Shown: positions 41,582 through 51,889, counted from the first letter of the stretch. The stretch is 64,000 nt of DNA from Bacteroides sp. 51 (GCF_010500965.1 NZ_QVMI01000009.1:85229-149228), one strand, 5' to 3'. A program made the numbers and translations. Notes: generated from the letters alone by a model not told the origin.

Positions 41582-43030
41582 ATGAGATTTAAACATACCA
41601 TATTTGCAACCTTGTCTTTTTTGATGGCGATGTTTGCAGCCTGTGATAGTGACGATGATAAGTCAGACCCGGACCTGCAACCTGACTATCTCACCTTTGA
41701 AGGCACCATTATAGGCAAAGAACAGGGGGAAGGGGAGAGCCCGTTATGGCCCGTAAATAACATCATCGGTTTGTATGCTACCAACGCCGATGAGAAGGCA
41801 ATCCTAAGCGATTACCAGAACCTGCGCTATATCACCGAGAAAGGCGATGGCAAGTTTGCTCCGGGCAATAAGTATACCGATGTAATCTATTACCCCGAAG
41901 ATATCCATAACGTACAGTTCATATCTTATTCACCCTATCGCACAGAGATGACGAGCGGTGTTTATAAGGTCGATCTTACCCAACAGAGCAATCAGCATAA
42001 CCTTGATTTGATGTATGCCGAAAGTACACAAACCAAACCTGCCGATAACCTCATCAAGCTGGACTTTGGGCATGAACTCTCCAAAGTAGTATTCAATATT
42101 AAAGCGGGAAAAGGCTTAAGTGCCTTAACCAACCTGAAAGTAACCGTTACCAACCTGAAAGCGAAAGCCGATTATCGCTTATTGGACCGGTCGTTCAAGG
42201 AAGAGGAAACCGTTACCGATATCGTAATGAAAACAACCGCTGTAGATGGGGGAGCCATATCTGAAGGGATCATTCTGCCTACCGAAGCCGCAGAACGCAA
42301 GTTTGTATTCAGAGTGGTCATAGGGAACGATACGAAAACATTTGAGATCAATGCCAGTGAAGAAGTCTTTCCACGTGGTAAGAAACAAACCTTCGATATT
42401 ACCCTGGAACGCAATGAAGTGATACTGGATGCGAAATCAACCATCGAAGACTGGGGACTGGGCAGTTCGGAAACCATCATCATTGACCCTACAAAGCCTA
42501 CAGGTGAAGGTGGTGGCGAGATAGAATACGTAACCAAAGAATTCTTTGCGGAAACCTTCGGAACGGGAGCCGCCAATATTAAACTAGACGAGTATACGGG
42601 TTTCGATATGTCGTCTCCGGTAGTTTATTCCAATGGCGTTGTCCGTTTAGACCTGCAACTACAACCGGACCGCTTCCCGGATAACGGATACTTCCTGACC
42701 ATGTTACAGCATAACGGTACTCCGGCAAGTGAGAAAACGCTGATTATTGATAACATTCCAAGCGAAGGATACCAGGATATGGTTTTGTCGTACGATTATG
42801 CAGCCGGTAACGTAGATATGAAGTTCGGCGATCTTACCTTAAAATGTAACGGCGTAGAAGTCGCGTTGCCTGATCAGAAAATCAAGAATAGGGACCGATT
42901 TGAGGGAGTGAACGTAAATATTCCACAAGGTACAACAAAGATTGAGTTCGTTCAGGATAGGGCCACATTGAGTTATTTACGCCTGGATAATATCAAAATC
43001 AAAGGGAAAACCGCAAAAGAAAACAAATAA
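41582..43030 (+). CDS. Fimbrillin-like surface lipoprotein with C-terminal binding domain (A)
   Basis: A 482-residue lipoprotein (lipobox FAAC, Cys about 21). The N-terminal two thirds match the fimbrillin/Mfa-like fold, with I-x-L-Y-A, VQFISYSPY and LDFGHELSKVVFNI strands. From about residue 320 a separate jelly-roll-like domain begins (EFFAETFGTG) and contains KFGDLTLKCNGVEV and LRLDNIKIKG. The same domain is in the third gene of this set. In PULs this position normally encodes surface glycan-binding proteins, so a binding role is likely; attachment fimbriae are less likely. Confidence 0.8.
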   Translation: MRFKHTIFATLSFLMAMFAACDSDDDKSDPDLQPDYLTFEGTIIGKEQGEGESPLWPVNNIIGLYATNADEKAILSDYQNLRYITEKGDGKFAPGNKYTDVIYYPEDIHNVQFISYSPYRTEMTSGVYKVDLTQQSNQHNLDLMYAESTQTKPADNLIKLDFGHELSKVVFNIKAGKGLSALTNLKVTVTNLKAKADYRLLDRSFKEEETVTDIVMKTTAVDGGAISEGIILPTEAAERKFVFRVVIGNDTKTFEINASEEVFPRGKKQTFDITLERNEVILDAKSTIEDWGLGSSETIIIDPTKPTGEGGGEIEYVTKEFFAETFGTGAANIKLDEYTGFDMSSPVVYSNGVVRLDLQLQPDRFPDNGYFLTMLQHNGTPASEKTLIIDNIPSEGYQDMVLSYDYAAGNVDMKFGDLTLKCNGVEVALPDQKIKNRDRFEGVNVNIPQGTTKIEFVQDRATLSYLRLDNIKIKGKTAKENK

Positions 43031-43051
43031 CCGGTAAATACTTAAAACGAG

Positions 43052-43882
43052 ATGAAATACTTTAAACTAGCAATTATATGGTTATCGTTAGGCGTTCTCA
43101 GTGCTTGCACACAGGATGAAACGCTGCAAACCGGACATGAAAAGGTTACGGTACAGTTCTCTTCGATTGTAACCGGTGAGGATGGCGAATCCATATCAAG
43201 AGCATCCGGCACAATATGGACAGCCAACGATAAGATCGGTATATTTATGAAGAAAGCCGGGCAAGACCTTGCAGCGGAAAGCATCGTGAACAATGTCTCC
43301 AACATTTCCTATAAAACAGTGAGTGGCGACGGTTTCTTTGCACCGGTACAAACAAGCGAAGAAACCTATTTTCCTGCACTTGGTTCGGTGGACTTTATTG
43401 CTTACTATCCATATACGGATAATCCGGCAGGTTATACATATACCGTGAATGTATCTGATCAATCCGATTTGGAAGCCATCGACCTGTTGTACTCGAATAA
43501 TGTATTGGCAGCCAACAAGGTTAATCCGCAAGTAAAGCTGCAATTTGATCATGTACTGTCTAGTATCAAATTCAATATCTCGGCTACAAATCCTGCAAGT
43601 GATCTGTCAGGCTTGAAGATAACCTTAAAGGGATTGCCTACAGAGGCGCAACTTGATCTCAGAGACGGTGATCTTAACATTGTCCAACTATCAACAGCCG
43701 ATATAGAGGTACAAGTATCTGCCGATGGAACCACTGCCGAGGCTATTGTCTTACCTGTAGGTCTGTATGCATTCGATATCACATTCACTTTGGGCAGCGT
43801 TTCCGTAACTGAAACAATAAATGATATGGATCTATCTGCCGGGTCCAGAGAAGTACGTAATGTAATGATTACCGGAGTTTAA
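43052..43882 (+). CDS. Fimbrillin-like surface lipoprotein, short form (B)
   Basis: A 276-residue lipoprotein (lipobox LSAC). It contains only the fimbrillin-like domain (TVQFSSIVTG, WTANDKIGIFMKKAG, VDFIAYYPYTDN, LQFDHVLSSIKFNI) and lacks the C-terminal jelly-roll domain of its neighbours. The frame ends cleanly at NVMITGV, so it looks like a natural short form rather than a truncation. Probable surface glycan-binding or spacer protein of the SusC/SusD complex. Confidence 0.78.
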   Translation: MKYFKLAIIWLSLGVLSACTQDETLQTGHEKVTVQFSSIVTGEDGESISRASGTIWTANDKIGIFMKKAGQDLAAESIVNNVSNISYKTVSGDGFFAPVQTSEETYFPALGSVDFIAYYPYTDNPAGYTYTVNVSDQSDLEAIDLLYSNNVLAANKVNPQVKLQFDHVLSSIKFNISATNPASDLSGLKITLKGLPTEAQLDLRDGDLNIVQLSTADIEVQVSADGTTAEAIVLPVGLYAFDITFTLGSVSVTETINDMDLSAGSREVRNVMITGV

Positions 43883-43936
43883 CCGGTTCGCAATAAATTG
43901 AGATAATTAAATATTAACCACTAAATGAAATAACCC

Positions 43937-45376
43937 ATGAAGATTAGAAGTCTTTTATTATCGACGGCAGCACTTGCCACTCTTGTTCTATCCTGCTCGG
44001 ATGACAATGCACACATGTCTGACAACACCAACCTGGTGAGTTTTAAATCGACCATTATCGGTCAGTCGGCCATCTCAAGGGCTGCAAATACAGCCTGGGG
44101 TTCGGGTGATGGTATTGGTGTCTTTATGAAAACCGGAACGGGACTTAGTTCCATTGTTGGCGATGCCGACAACAAGAAGTACCAAACTACAGGTGATGGA
44201 AACTTTACGGCTGCCACAAGTGGCGACGCTATTTACTTCCCCAGCTCGGGAACAGTAGACTTCGTTGCTTATTATCCCTACACCACTCCTTTGGACAACT
44301 ATATCTATAAAGTGAATGTAGCCAACCAATCCTCTCAGGAAGCTATAGACTTGTTGTACTCGGATAACGCTACAGGCAAATCCGGTGGCAATGATGTAAC
44401 ACTGAACTTTAAACACATGCTTACCAAAGTGGTGTTTAATATAACCGCTTCCGATCCTGTGACCAGCCTGGCGGAATTGAAAGTAGAAATCTCCGACATG
44501 AAAACAAAGGCAGATTATAACCTGGGCGATAAATCTCTTGTTGAAGAAGGCGCTGCTGCCAACATTGAATTAAAGACAACAGTAAGCGGATTAACCGCTG
44601 TATCCGAAGCAATTGTTTTACCAACTTCTGCTGCTACCCGCAAATTCACATTCACCCTGAAAGTGGGTGATGAAACCGAATCATTCGATTGGGATGCCAG
44701 CTCACAGACGTTTGTGCAGGGTAAGAAGAATACGTATACGGTTAATTTAAGCAAAGTAGATGGCGTGGCAATCAGTCCGGATGCCGATATTACCGATTGG
44801 GGGCAAGGTAGCTCTGAGAATATCAATATAGACCTTACCCCAGCACCTAAGCCTGTGGAAGTAGAGTTCTTCTCGGAAACGTTTGGTGTACCGGCTAACC
44901 AGACCGGCAAGCAAAATGCTGCGATTGCTACGTATCAGGCTTACGATATGAGTACAGCTACATATTCTGCTTCAGGGACTACAATGCCTAACATACATGC
45001 CAATTATGATTTAGGTAGTTTAGGCGAATGTGACTTTCATATTCAATTCCCTAAAGATGAAGGTACAGGATATACGGATAAGGTTTTTACTATTGATAAT
45101 ATTGATAGCCAGAATTACAAGGATTTGAAACTGTCTTTTGATATTGCAGGATCAAATACAAGCGTTAAGATAAGTGATTTGACATTGAAGTGCAATGATG
45201 TTGAAGTAACGCTTTCAGATAATAGTGCTGCCAGAGATAAGTTCGAGACAGTGACTGTAGATATTCCGGATGGAGTTACTAAATTAGAGTTTACACGCGC
45301 TGCGCAGGAACCAGCTTATGGACTAACTGTAAGAATTGATAATATCAAGATATCAGGAACTGAAGTTACGCCTTAA
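43937..45376 (+). CDS. Fimbrillin-like surface lipoprotein with C-terminal binding domain (C)
   Basis: A 479-residue lipoprotein (lipobox LVLSC), paralogous to the proteins at 41582 and 43052. Fimbrillin-like part: VSFKSTIIGQS, WGSGDGIGVFMKTG, VDFVAYYPYTT, LNFKHMLTKVVFNI. The C-terminal domain (from about 315) starts EFFSETFGV and includes VKISDLTLKCNDVEV and VRIDNIKISG, close to the first paralogue. It ends 29 bases before an inverted-repeat element, which may end the SusCD transcript. Confidence 0.8.
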   Translation: MKIRSLLLSTAALATLVLSCSDDNAHMSDNTNLVSFKSTIIGQSAISRAANTAWGSGDGIGVFMKTGTGLSSIVGDADNKKYQTTGDGNFTAATSGDAIYFPSSGTVDFVAYYPYTTPLDNYIYKVNVANQSSQEAIDLLYSDNATGKSGGNDVTLNFKHMLTKVVFNITASDPVTSLAELKVEISDMKTKADYNLGDKSLVEEGAAANIELKTTVSGLTAVSEAIVLPTSAATRKFTFTLKVGDETESFDWDASSQTFVQGKKNTYTVNLSKVDGVAISPDADITDWGQGSSENINIDLTPAPKPVEVEFFSETFGVPANQTGKQNAAIATYQAYDMSTATYSASGTTMPNIHANYDLGSLGECDFHIQFPKDEGTGYTDKVFTIDNIDSQNYKDLKLSFDIAGSNTSVKISDLTLKCNDVEVTLSDNSAARDKFETVTVDIPDGVTKLEFTRAAQEPAYGLTVRIDNIKISGTEVTP

Positions 45377-45405
45377 TTGTGGTGGAGAACTACTTATTCT
45401 AAATA

Positions 45406-45529
45406 TCCTCCCCCTACCCCCTCCAAAGGGGGATACCATGCGGACGGCAAAGTACCGTTGCCAAGTATCCAGACATTTCAGACATTTGGATGCGCAGCCT
45501 ATCCCCCTTTGGAGGGGGTAGGGGGAGGA
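45406..45529. repeat. MITE-like inverted repeat, CCTCCCCC type
   Basis: A 124-bp element with terminal arms TCCTCCCCCTACCCCCTCC and its complement, and inner AAAGGGGGAT/ATCCCCCTTT arms. The core has the direct repeat AGACATTTC/AGACATTTG and the words CATGCGG and GATGCGCAGCCT shared with 23304-23444. It lies between the third fimbrillin-like gene and the lyase. Confidence 0.78.
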
Positions 45530-45614
45530 CGTTTGAGTCTTAGAAGAAATAAAAGAGAAAGGCGTCACCACAGAGTTAAAAGACGAGTTACCCGAACTGG
45601 AAATCTAATAAACC

Positions 45615-48164
45615 ATGAAGAAACACCTTACCCGTTGGGTGATGCTGTTGTGCATCATTCCTTTAAGCCTACTGTCTTGTTCCGACGATGATGTCCCTAA
45701 CGTTGAAGACAACGAGGGTAAGGAACAGGAAACTGTTGACTCCTGGCATGAGAAGATACGGGATAAACCTTATCCAACTATCGACAATGGGCTTTATATT
45801 AATCCCGCTCCATTGATTGTGCCTCAGGCGATGAAGAAAGGAGATTTCATACAATTCTCTCTCTCAAAATCTGCATCGTTCAAAGAATCCGAAACTATTC
45901 TTTCGGCAAAGGTTCCCTGGTGTTTCTTCAATCCACACCAGGTGCTTGATGCCGGTACATGGTTCTGGCGGTTCCGTTCGGCAAACGAAAGTGGGGTAGA
46001 GGGTGCATGGAGTGAAACCTATCAGTTCACCGTTGAAGAAGAAACACCGGAGTTTGTAACCCCGGCATTCGATGCGTTTATAAGCAATGTGCCGAAAACC
46101 TATCCGCGTTTATATTCCTTCCTGGATGATGAACTGGAGGCAGCCCGCGGGAAGGTAGAATCCCATTCGGAGTTTAAAGCCTTAACCAGTAGGGCCAATA
46201 CGGCACTTAACGCAAGTTATAGCGATGTTGCTAACCCCTATGATAAGATAGAAGAGATCAGGCCGTACATGATACAGCTTTATCAGGCCTATCGTCTGAC
46301 TCAAAAACAGGCTTACCGGGATAAAATGTTGGAGTTTGTGCGACTTCTGCAAAACTATCCGCTTACTGATGCGCAAATATTCGCCACTAACTTTGGTGCT
46401 ACAGACATTGCTCTCGTCTTTATCAAGGCATATGATATTGCCCAGAACGAACTAACCACCGCAGAGAAGCAAACCATAGAAGAACTATTAATAAAGATAG
46501 GCAGGCACTATTACAACATATATTGTGGATACCAGGAGAATCATATATTCGATAATCACTTCTGGCAGCAAAATATGCGTATCTTCTTCCAGATTGCTTT
46601 AATGCTTTACACGAAAGCTGAATATGAGACAGAGGCCACCAAAATGCTGGAATACTATTATGAGCTATGGACTGCACGGGCACCCGATTCCGGATTTAAC
46701 CGGGATGGACTGTGGAGAAACGGAGTGGGCTACTTTAATGCCAATGTGAAAACACTATATTACATGCCTTCCTTGTTCTCTTCCATCACCAGGCACGATT
46801 TCCTGAAACATCCCTGGTATCAGAATGCAGGTAAAGCAATCACTTATGCGTGGCCCCCAAACTCCAAGAGCGTAGGCTTTGGCGATTCCAGTGAAAATGG
46901 CAACGCACCCAATCGGCTCCGGATTGCCTTTGCCGATTTTCTTGCACGTGAGGTTGGCGATGGATATGCCGCCTGGTATGCCAACGAGTGCCAAAGTCTG
47001 TTGTTGCAGGATTATGAGTTTCGGATATATCGTATGGTTCGTGATAAATCCTACACAAGTGCAGGTCTGCCAGCCGGTTATCCCAAACTGATATGGCATA
47101 AAGATGCCGGTGAAGTGACCATCCACTCAGATATTGCCCATCCTGAGAATGACCTTTCTTTGTCGTTCCGGTCGAGTACGTTTGCTTCCGGTAGCCATAC
47201 CCTGGCCGATCAGAATAGCTTCAATATTCTATATAAAGGAGCGGATGTATATCGTAGTAGTGGATATTATGTTGATTTCTCCGGTGCACACAACCTCATG
47301 TCTTACCGCCATAGCCGCGCACATAATACGATTCTAGTGAATGGTATCGGCCAGCCTTTCTCCATGAAAGGGTATGGCAACGTAGTACGTGCCATCAATG
47401 GAGAACAAATATCCTATTGTCTGGGCGATGCGTCGAATGCGTATTCGGGTATAAGTGATGATCCGCTTTGGGTGGATGCTTTCAAGAAAGCCGGCATCAC
47501 CCAAAGTCCCGAGAATGGTTTTGGTACAACTCCACTTACCAAATACCGACGACATGTATTTGTACTTCACCCTGATATCGTTGTATTATATGATGAACTG
47601 GAGGCAAAGAATTCTGTACGATGGGATTGGCTACTGCACAGCCCTACAGAATTTGCTATCCATAACGGTTCCAAAACAATGGAAACATGGAATGAGGACA
47701 AGCAATTTAAATCCGTTGCGCGGATGTTTAGCAATCAAAGCTTTGAAATCTCTCAAACGAATCAATTTGTTGTTCCCCCAACAACAATCCCTGATCCCCG
47801 GTATCCTGACCAATGGCACCTGACGGCAACATTCAGTCCAAGCAGCGAAAACCGTATATTAACCATTATCCAGGTATTGCCGGAATATAAATTCCCCCGG
47901 GCAATTACAGTGAATGGTGAGATTTATACTTGCGGTGGGTGGAATATTGAAGCTTCCTTAGACTGTAACCAACCCGCAGGCATTCACATAACCAATAGTT
48001 CAACGCGTGTGGCGTTTAGTTATGGAAATACCCATCCGGTAATCAATAATAACGTCTATTTGCGAAAAGATCAAGGCTCATCTATACTATATGATATAAT
48101 TGATGGAGAAGTGAAGATATTGGAAATGAATGATTATCAACCAATTTCTACCCGAATACGATAG
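45615..48164 (+). CDS. PL15-like heparinase II/III family lyase with DUF4962, lipoprotein
   Basis: An 849-residue lipoprotein (lipobox LLSC). The N-terminal part is a DUF4962-type beta domain (about 50-150). An alpha/alpha barrel with DNHFWQQN (H315) and NGVGYFNAN (Y373) follows, and then a heparinase II/III beta-sandwich with SRAHNTILVNG (H570). The His-Tyr-His set and order match the PL15 catalytic arrangement; families PL17, PL33 and PL35 share the fold, so the exact family is uncertain. It would cleave uronic-acid linkages by elimination, likely at the cell surface or in the periplasm. Confidence 0.82.
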   Translation: MKKHLTRWVMLLCIIPLSLLSCSDDDVPNVEDNEGKEQETVDSWHEKIRDKPYPTIDNGLYINPAPLIVPQAMKKGDFIQFSLSKSASFKESETILSAKVPWCFFNPHQVLDAGTWFWRFRSANESGVEGAWSETYQFTVEEETPEFVTPAFDAFISNVPKTYPRLYSFLDDELEAARGKVESHSEFKALTSRANTALNASYSDVANPYDKIEEIRPYMIQLYQAYRLTQKQAYRDKMLEFVRLLQNYPLTDAQIFATNFGATDIALVFIKAYDIAQNELTTAEKQTIEELLIKIGRHYYNIYCGYQENHIFDNHFWQQNMRIFFQIALMLYTKAEYETEATKMLEYYYELWTARAPDSGFNRDGLWRNGVGYFNANVKTLYYMPSLFSSITRHDFLKHPWYQNAGKAITYAWPPNSKSVGFGDSSENGNAPNRLRIAFADFLAREVGDGYAAWYANECQSLLLQDYEFRIYRMVRDKSYTSAGLPAGYPKLIWHKDAGEVTIHSDIAHPENDLSLSFRSSTFASGSHTLADQNSFNILYKGADVYRSSGYYVDFSGAHNLMSYRHSRAHNTILVNGIGQPFSMKGYGNVVRAINGEQISYCLGDASNAYSGISDDPLWVDAFKKAGITQSPENGFGTTPLTKYRRHVFVLHPDIVVLYDELEAKNSVRWDWLLHSPTEFAIHNGSKTMETWNEDKQFKSVARMFSNQSFEISQTNQFVVPPTTIPDPRYPDQWHLTATFSPSSENRILTIIQVLPEYKFPRAITVNGEIYTCGGWNIEASLDCNQPAGIHITNSSTRVAFSYGNTHPVINNNVYLRKDQGSSILYDIIDGEVKILEMNDYQPISTRIR

Positions 48165-48187
48165 TACTAATATTAAAAATGGAGTAA

Positions 48188-49624
48188 ATGAAAAGAAAGT
48201 TGCTTCTTGGATTAATAATTATGTTGGCTCTTAATTTATGTGCTCAGCATGCCGATCAGGATCAAAAAATGCAATGGTGGCGCGACGCGCGCTTTGGAAT
48301 GTTTATCCATTGGGGACCTTATTCTATTTTAGAAGGAGTATATAATGGTTACCTGATGCGGGTAGAAGCGCCTGCATGGATTATGAATCGTTGTAAAATA
48401 CCGGTAAAAGAATATCAGGAAATAACACGAACTTTTAATCCCACAAAGTATGACCCTGAGAAATGGGTACAAATAGCCAAAGATGCAGGCATGAAATACA
48501 TTGTAATAACAGCCAAGCATCACGACGGTTTCGCTCTTTTCAAGAGCAAAGCCAGTAATTATAATATGGTAGACTTTACCCTATATGGCAAAGATATATT
48601 AGACGGATTAGCAAAAGCCTGCCGGAAATACGATATGAAATTGGGATTTTATTATTCCCAGGCACAGGATTGGAACAACTCAGGTGGAGATGCTCACAGA
48701 AGGCCAATGAAGCAAGGCTGGCCCAACCCGGATTCTACCCGTATTGACGCTTACACATTAGCTCACAACGGGAGTTGGGATCCCCTACAACAAACACGTA
48801 CACTGGAAGAATACACAGACAGTGTGGCTATACCACAAATAAGGGAGCTACTAACCAATTATGGCGATGTAGCCGTATTCTTTTGGGACACCCCCAGCGG
48901 ACCAGATATTCTTGCGGAGAAGATGAACGATATAATAAAGGATTATCCGCATATCATAACTAATGACCGCTTGGTTAGAGGCCATAAAAACATAACAGGA
49001 GATTACAAAACCCCGGAACAGGTTATACCAACAGTAAAAGAATTGGATGGCACGGACTGGGAAACATGCATGACCATAAACAATAGTTGGGGATATAGAA
49101 AGAAAGGAGTAGTTTGGAAATCCGCACGAACATTGTTGACTAACCTTATTGATATTGCATCCAAAGGCGGAAACTTCCTGTTGAACGTAGGCCCGGATGC
49201 CGAGGGTAACATTCCTGAAGGAAACATAGAAAGATTAGAAGCTATCGGCAAGTGGATGAAAAAGAATGGAAACTCCATTTATAGTACAGAACGATGCCAG
49301 GTAAACAAACCCGCCTGGGGATATTGTACACAGAAAGTGGTGGGTACAAAAACATATGTTTATCTCCATGTAATTGAATGGCCGGAAGATAATCAATTAT
49401 TGTTCCGCTTATATCAGGAAGCATCAGGTGCCCGTTTATTAGATAATGGGAAGTTACTGAAATTCAGTAATACACACGATGGTATTTATATAGATGTACC
49501 CCGGGAAGCTCCGGACGAAATCGCATCAGTCATAGAACTGGAATTTGACTATGTATTACCTCGTTACGTCATAAAACCGATGAATGACAATAATTATGAG
49601 ATAATAGATGCCGAAAAGGAATAA
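48188..49624 (+). CDS. GH29 alpha-L-fucosidase A
   Basis: A 478-residue secreted enzyme with a signal peptide ending near NLCAQ. It shows the GH29 motifs RFGMFIHWGPYS, ITAKHHDGFALF, KLGFYYSQAQDW and the nucleophile D234 in VFFWDTP. The C-terminal beta-sandwich is present. It removes terminal alpha-L-fucose with retention. It lies 23 bases after the lyase and ends 6 bases from the convergent GH95 stop. A second GH29 at 52011 differs in sequence and probably in linkage preference. Confidence 0.93.
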   Translation: MKRKLLLGLIIMLALNLCAQHADQDQKMQWWRDARFGMFIHWGPYSILEGVYNGYLMRVEAPAWIMNRCKIPVKEYQEITRTFNPTKYDPEKWVQIAKDAGMKYIVITAKHHDGFALFKSKASNYNMVDFTLYGKDILDGLAKACRKYDMKLGFYYSQAQDWNNSGGDAHRRPMKQGWPNPDSTRIDAYTLAHNGSWDPLQQTRTLEEYTDSVAIPQIRELLTNYGDVAVFFWDTPSGPDILAEKMNDIIKDYPHIITNDRLVRGHKNITGDYKTPEQVIPTVKELDGTDWETCMTINNSWGYRKKGVVWKSARTLLTNLIDIASKGGNFLLNVGPDAEGNIPEGNIERLEAIGKWMKKNGNSIYSTERCQVNKPAWGYCTQKVVGTKTYVYLHVIEWPEDNQLLFRLYQEASGARLLDNGKLLKFSNTHDGIYIDVPREAPDEIASVIELEFDYVLPRYVIKPMNDNNYEIIDAEKE

Positions 49625-49630
49625 GACATC

Positions 49631-51889
49631 CTATTCCGGCCAGTCCATTACATAAGGTAAACCCTGACCAGACTTCACGCCATAGAAGTTTCGGTCGGAC
49701 TCATTCGAAGTCTGTACAAGTTCTAATTTATAATCCGTAGATGGTTCGGGGGCTAAAGCAACTGTTTCCCCGGCTTCTAATTGAAGCTGATAAATATCGT
49801 TTCCCAGTGACTGTACCGGAATTGTTTTTCCTTTCGATATTTGGTGAACAGCTTTCCATCCCGGCAGATGTACACAGCAAGGTAATCCCTTTTCGCTGTG
49901 AATAGAAACCCACCGGGTTGCTCCTTCTTTCCGTTGAGCAGAAACAACGAAAGCGCCTTCGGCCCTTAGCTGGTGAAAGGCACAAGATTTCCAGTCGGCA
50001 GGAACAGCGGGGAATACACGTATTACATCCCCCCAGCTTTGTATAAGCATCTCGGTCATGGCAGTGGCTGCACTCAACGGGGTTTCGATCACTATATTCT
50101 TGCCTCCACTCTCGGCATAAAACGTGTTGGGCAACAAAAGGCTAATGCCGATTGGTTTATTCAGAAAATGATCCAACATGTGGTAAGCCTTGTTGCCATC
50201 GCCTAAATATGCATACAAAGAAGCAGCCCCGGTATAGGAATAACCGGCCAATTCTTTACCGTTTTCAACGGCTATCCAGTGGTCAATGGATTTCTCTAAC
50301 ATCTCCCGGTTGGCCTGTACATCGGGTGTTAATAGCCGGAAGGGGTAAAATGCAAGCAGATGCGAGTAGTGCCGGTGCGATTTAGCCAGTGGAACATCCG
50401 AAGCAATCATCATTCCATTTTCGTCGATAGGATAAGGATGCAGGTGTGCCAGAATTTCTTTCCAACAAGCATATTCGGGATGAGTGGACGCTGTCTTGTC
50501 ATGGCATAGAATCAGTGTTTCGAGCAACCAGCGAAGGGAGGCCAAACCGTAGTGGCTGTTGTTGTATAGTTTGGTTCCTTCGTATTCGGGCGATTCGGTC
50601 TGAATGAGATGATAGGTTTCTCCTTTCCGTTCCATCACCTTTCCGAATACTTCCAGGATGTCCAATGCTTTGGGTGTAAATTGTTGTTTTATCTCTTCCC
50701 AACCGGCTCCGGAATACCGGAGATACATATAGTAATTCTGTAGCGCCCATGCAAAATCGCCCATCTTAGAAGGCGATGTAGTTCGTACAAGCGGAGATAG
50801 GAACTCATCTAGCAGCCGCTGATAATTAACTCCTTGTTCGAGGCGATTGGCCGGATATACGGGCATATAAGTTAACTGTATATTGAGGTTCCACCAGTAA
50901 CTTGGCCATGCGCTGAGTTTGTAGAAGGGACCGAATAAATCCATGGCAGCACCTTTGGGATGTGAACAAGTGCCCAGTTTGTACATTTGTATAAAATAGA
51001 AATTCTCCAGTTTCTTATCCGGAATGGAGATGAAGGAGTGTTGATGGAACTTATTCCACCAGTTGCGCATCTCTTTTCTAAGAACAGTGTATGTTGCACC
51101 ATGGGCAGCTTCTACTGTTGCTATGGCTTTGGGCAGTGAAACATCCGAAGCCGGAACTTCATTGGCGGTTGATACATAGAGTACGGAGTGCGACTTATTA
51201 TCATCGACCTCTTTCCAATAAGTTGCATAATCGCCCCCGGCCAATAAGGGCTGAACCCATGAGCCTTCTTTCGGTTTCTCGGTAACAACGGGAGCAGGAT
51301 TGTCGATATATCCGGCTTCTTCTTTCAGATTTGGGAATACATGTACCCTGGGCGAACGCGCACTACCGGGAACACCCTTCCATGAGTAAGGCAAGGAAGA
51401 GGAAACCTCAACGATATTAACCTCCTTGTCGTTGGGTGTGTATGCACAAAACGCGAGCCCACCTTTATCGGTGGTGAGGTTGCCGGTCAACTCTCCGCTA
51501 TAGATGTTTAAATGGAATGTCCCGGAGAGAATCTTTCCTTTGGGGCACAGGAGCATCTTTCCAACATCCAATCGGCAGTAATCGAGAATCCGTGTTGCTC
51601 CTGTAACCCCCATGGACGTTTTATGGTTGGGGGCTTTGCGGTGATCCGTCACGTCGGGGCGCCCCAGGTGAAATACAACAGTATTGCTGATAGAGTCTAC
51701 ATAGACCATCATGCCCGTTAACCCATTTCCAACGAAAGCCCCCTCGTTCCATTGCATTGGCAGCTGTTCCCAGGTCAGGGCATATTTCTTCATATATTCT
51801 TCCAGGTTAACTGCATGTGCGGTAGTTCCCGAGATAAAGCAAAGGCATAGAATTAGAAAGCGAAAAAAGTTGGTTCTCATATTATTCAA
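49631..51889 (-). CDS. GH95-like glycoside hydrolase (alpha-L-fucosidase or alpha-L-galactosidase)
   Basis: A 752-residue secreted protein with a signal peptide ending near GTTAHA. The N-terminal beta domain has WNEGAFVGNGLTGMMVY. The alpha/alpha barrel includes WPSYWWNLNIQLTYMPVYPAN and KSHRHYSHLLAFYP, and the C-terminal beta domain ESGGKNIVIETPLSAATAMTE; all are GH95 landmarks. GH95 inverts alpha-1,2-fucose or alpha-L-galactose bonds. Starts at 51889 or 51880 are both possible. Sequence is more diverged than in typical GH95 enzymes, so specificity is open. Confidence 0.82.
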   Translation of the reverse strand: MNNMRTNFFRFLILCLCFISGTTAHAVNLEEYMKKYALTWEQLPMQWNEGAFVGNGLTGMMVYVDSISNTVVFHLGRPDVTDHRKAPNHKTSMGVTGATRILDYCRLDVGKMLLCPKGKILSGTFHLNIYSGELTGNLTTDKGGLAFCAYTPNDKEVNIVEVSSSLPYSWKGVPGSARSPRVHVFPNLKEEAGYIDNPAPVVTEKPKEGSWVQPLLAGGDYATYWKEVDDNKSHSVLYVSTANEVPASDVSLPKAIATVEAAHGATYTVLRKEMRNWWNKFHQHSFISIPDKKLENFYFIQMYKLGTCSHPKGAAMDLFGPFYKLSAWPSYWWNLNIQLTYMPVYPANRLEQGVNYQRLLDEFLSPLVRTTSPSKMGDFAWALQNYYMYLRYSGAGWEEIKQQFTPKALDILEVFGKVMERKGETYHLIQTESPEYEGTKLYNNSHYGLASLRWLLETLILCHDKTASTHPEYACWKEILAHLHPYPIDENGMMIASDVPLAKSHRHYSHLLAFYPFRLLTPDVQANREMLEKSIDHWIAVENGKELAGYSYTGAASLYAYLGDGNKAYHMLDHFLNKPIGISLLLPNTFYAESGGKNIVIETPLSAATAMTEMLIQSWGDVIRVFPAVPADWKSCAFHQLRAEGAFVVSAQRKEGATRWVSIHSEKGLPCCVHLPGWKAVHQISKGKTIPVQSLGNDIYQLQLEAGETVALAPEPSTDYKLELVQTSNESDRNFYGVKSGQGLPYVMDWPE

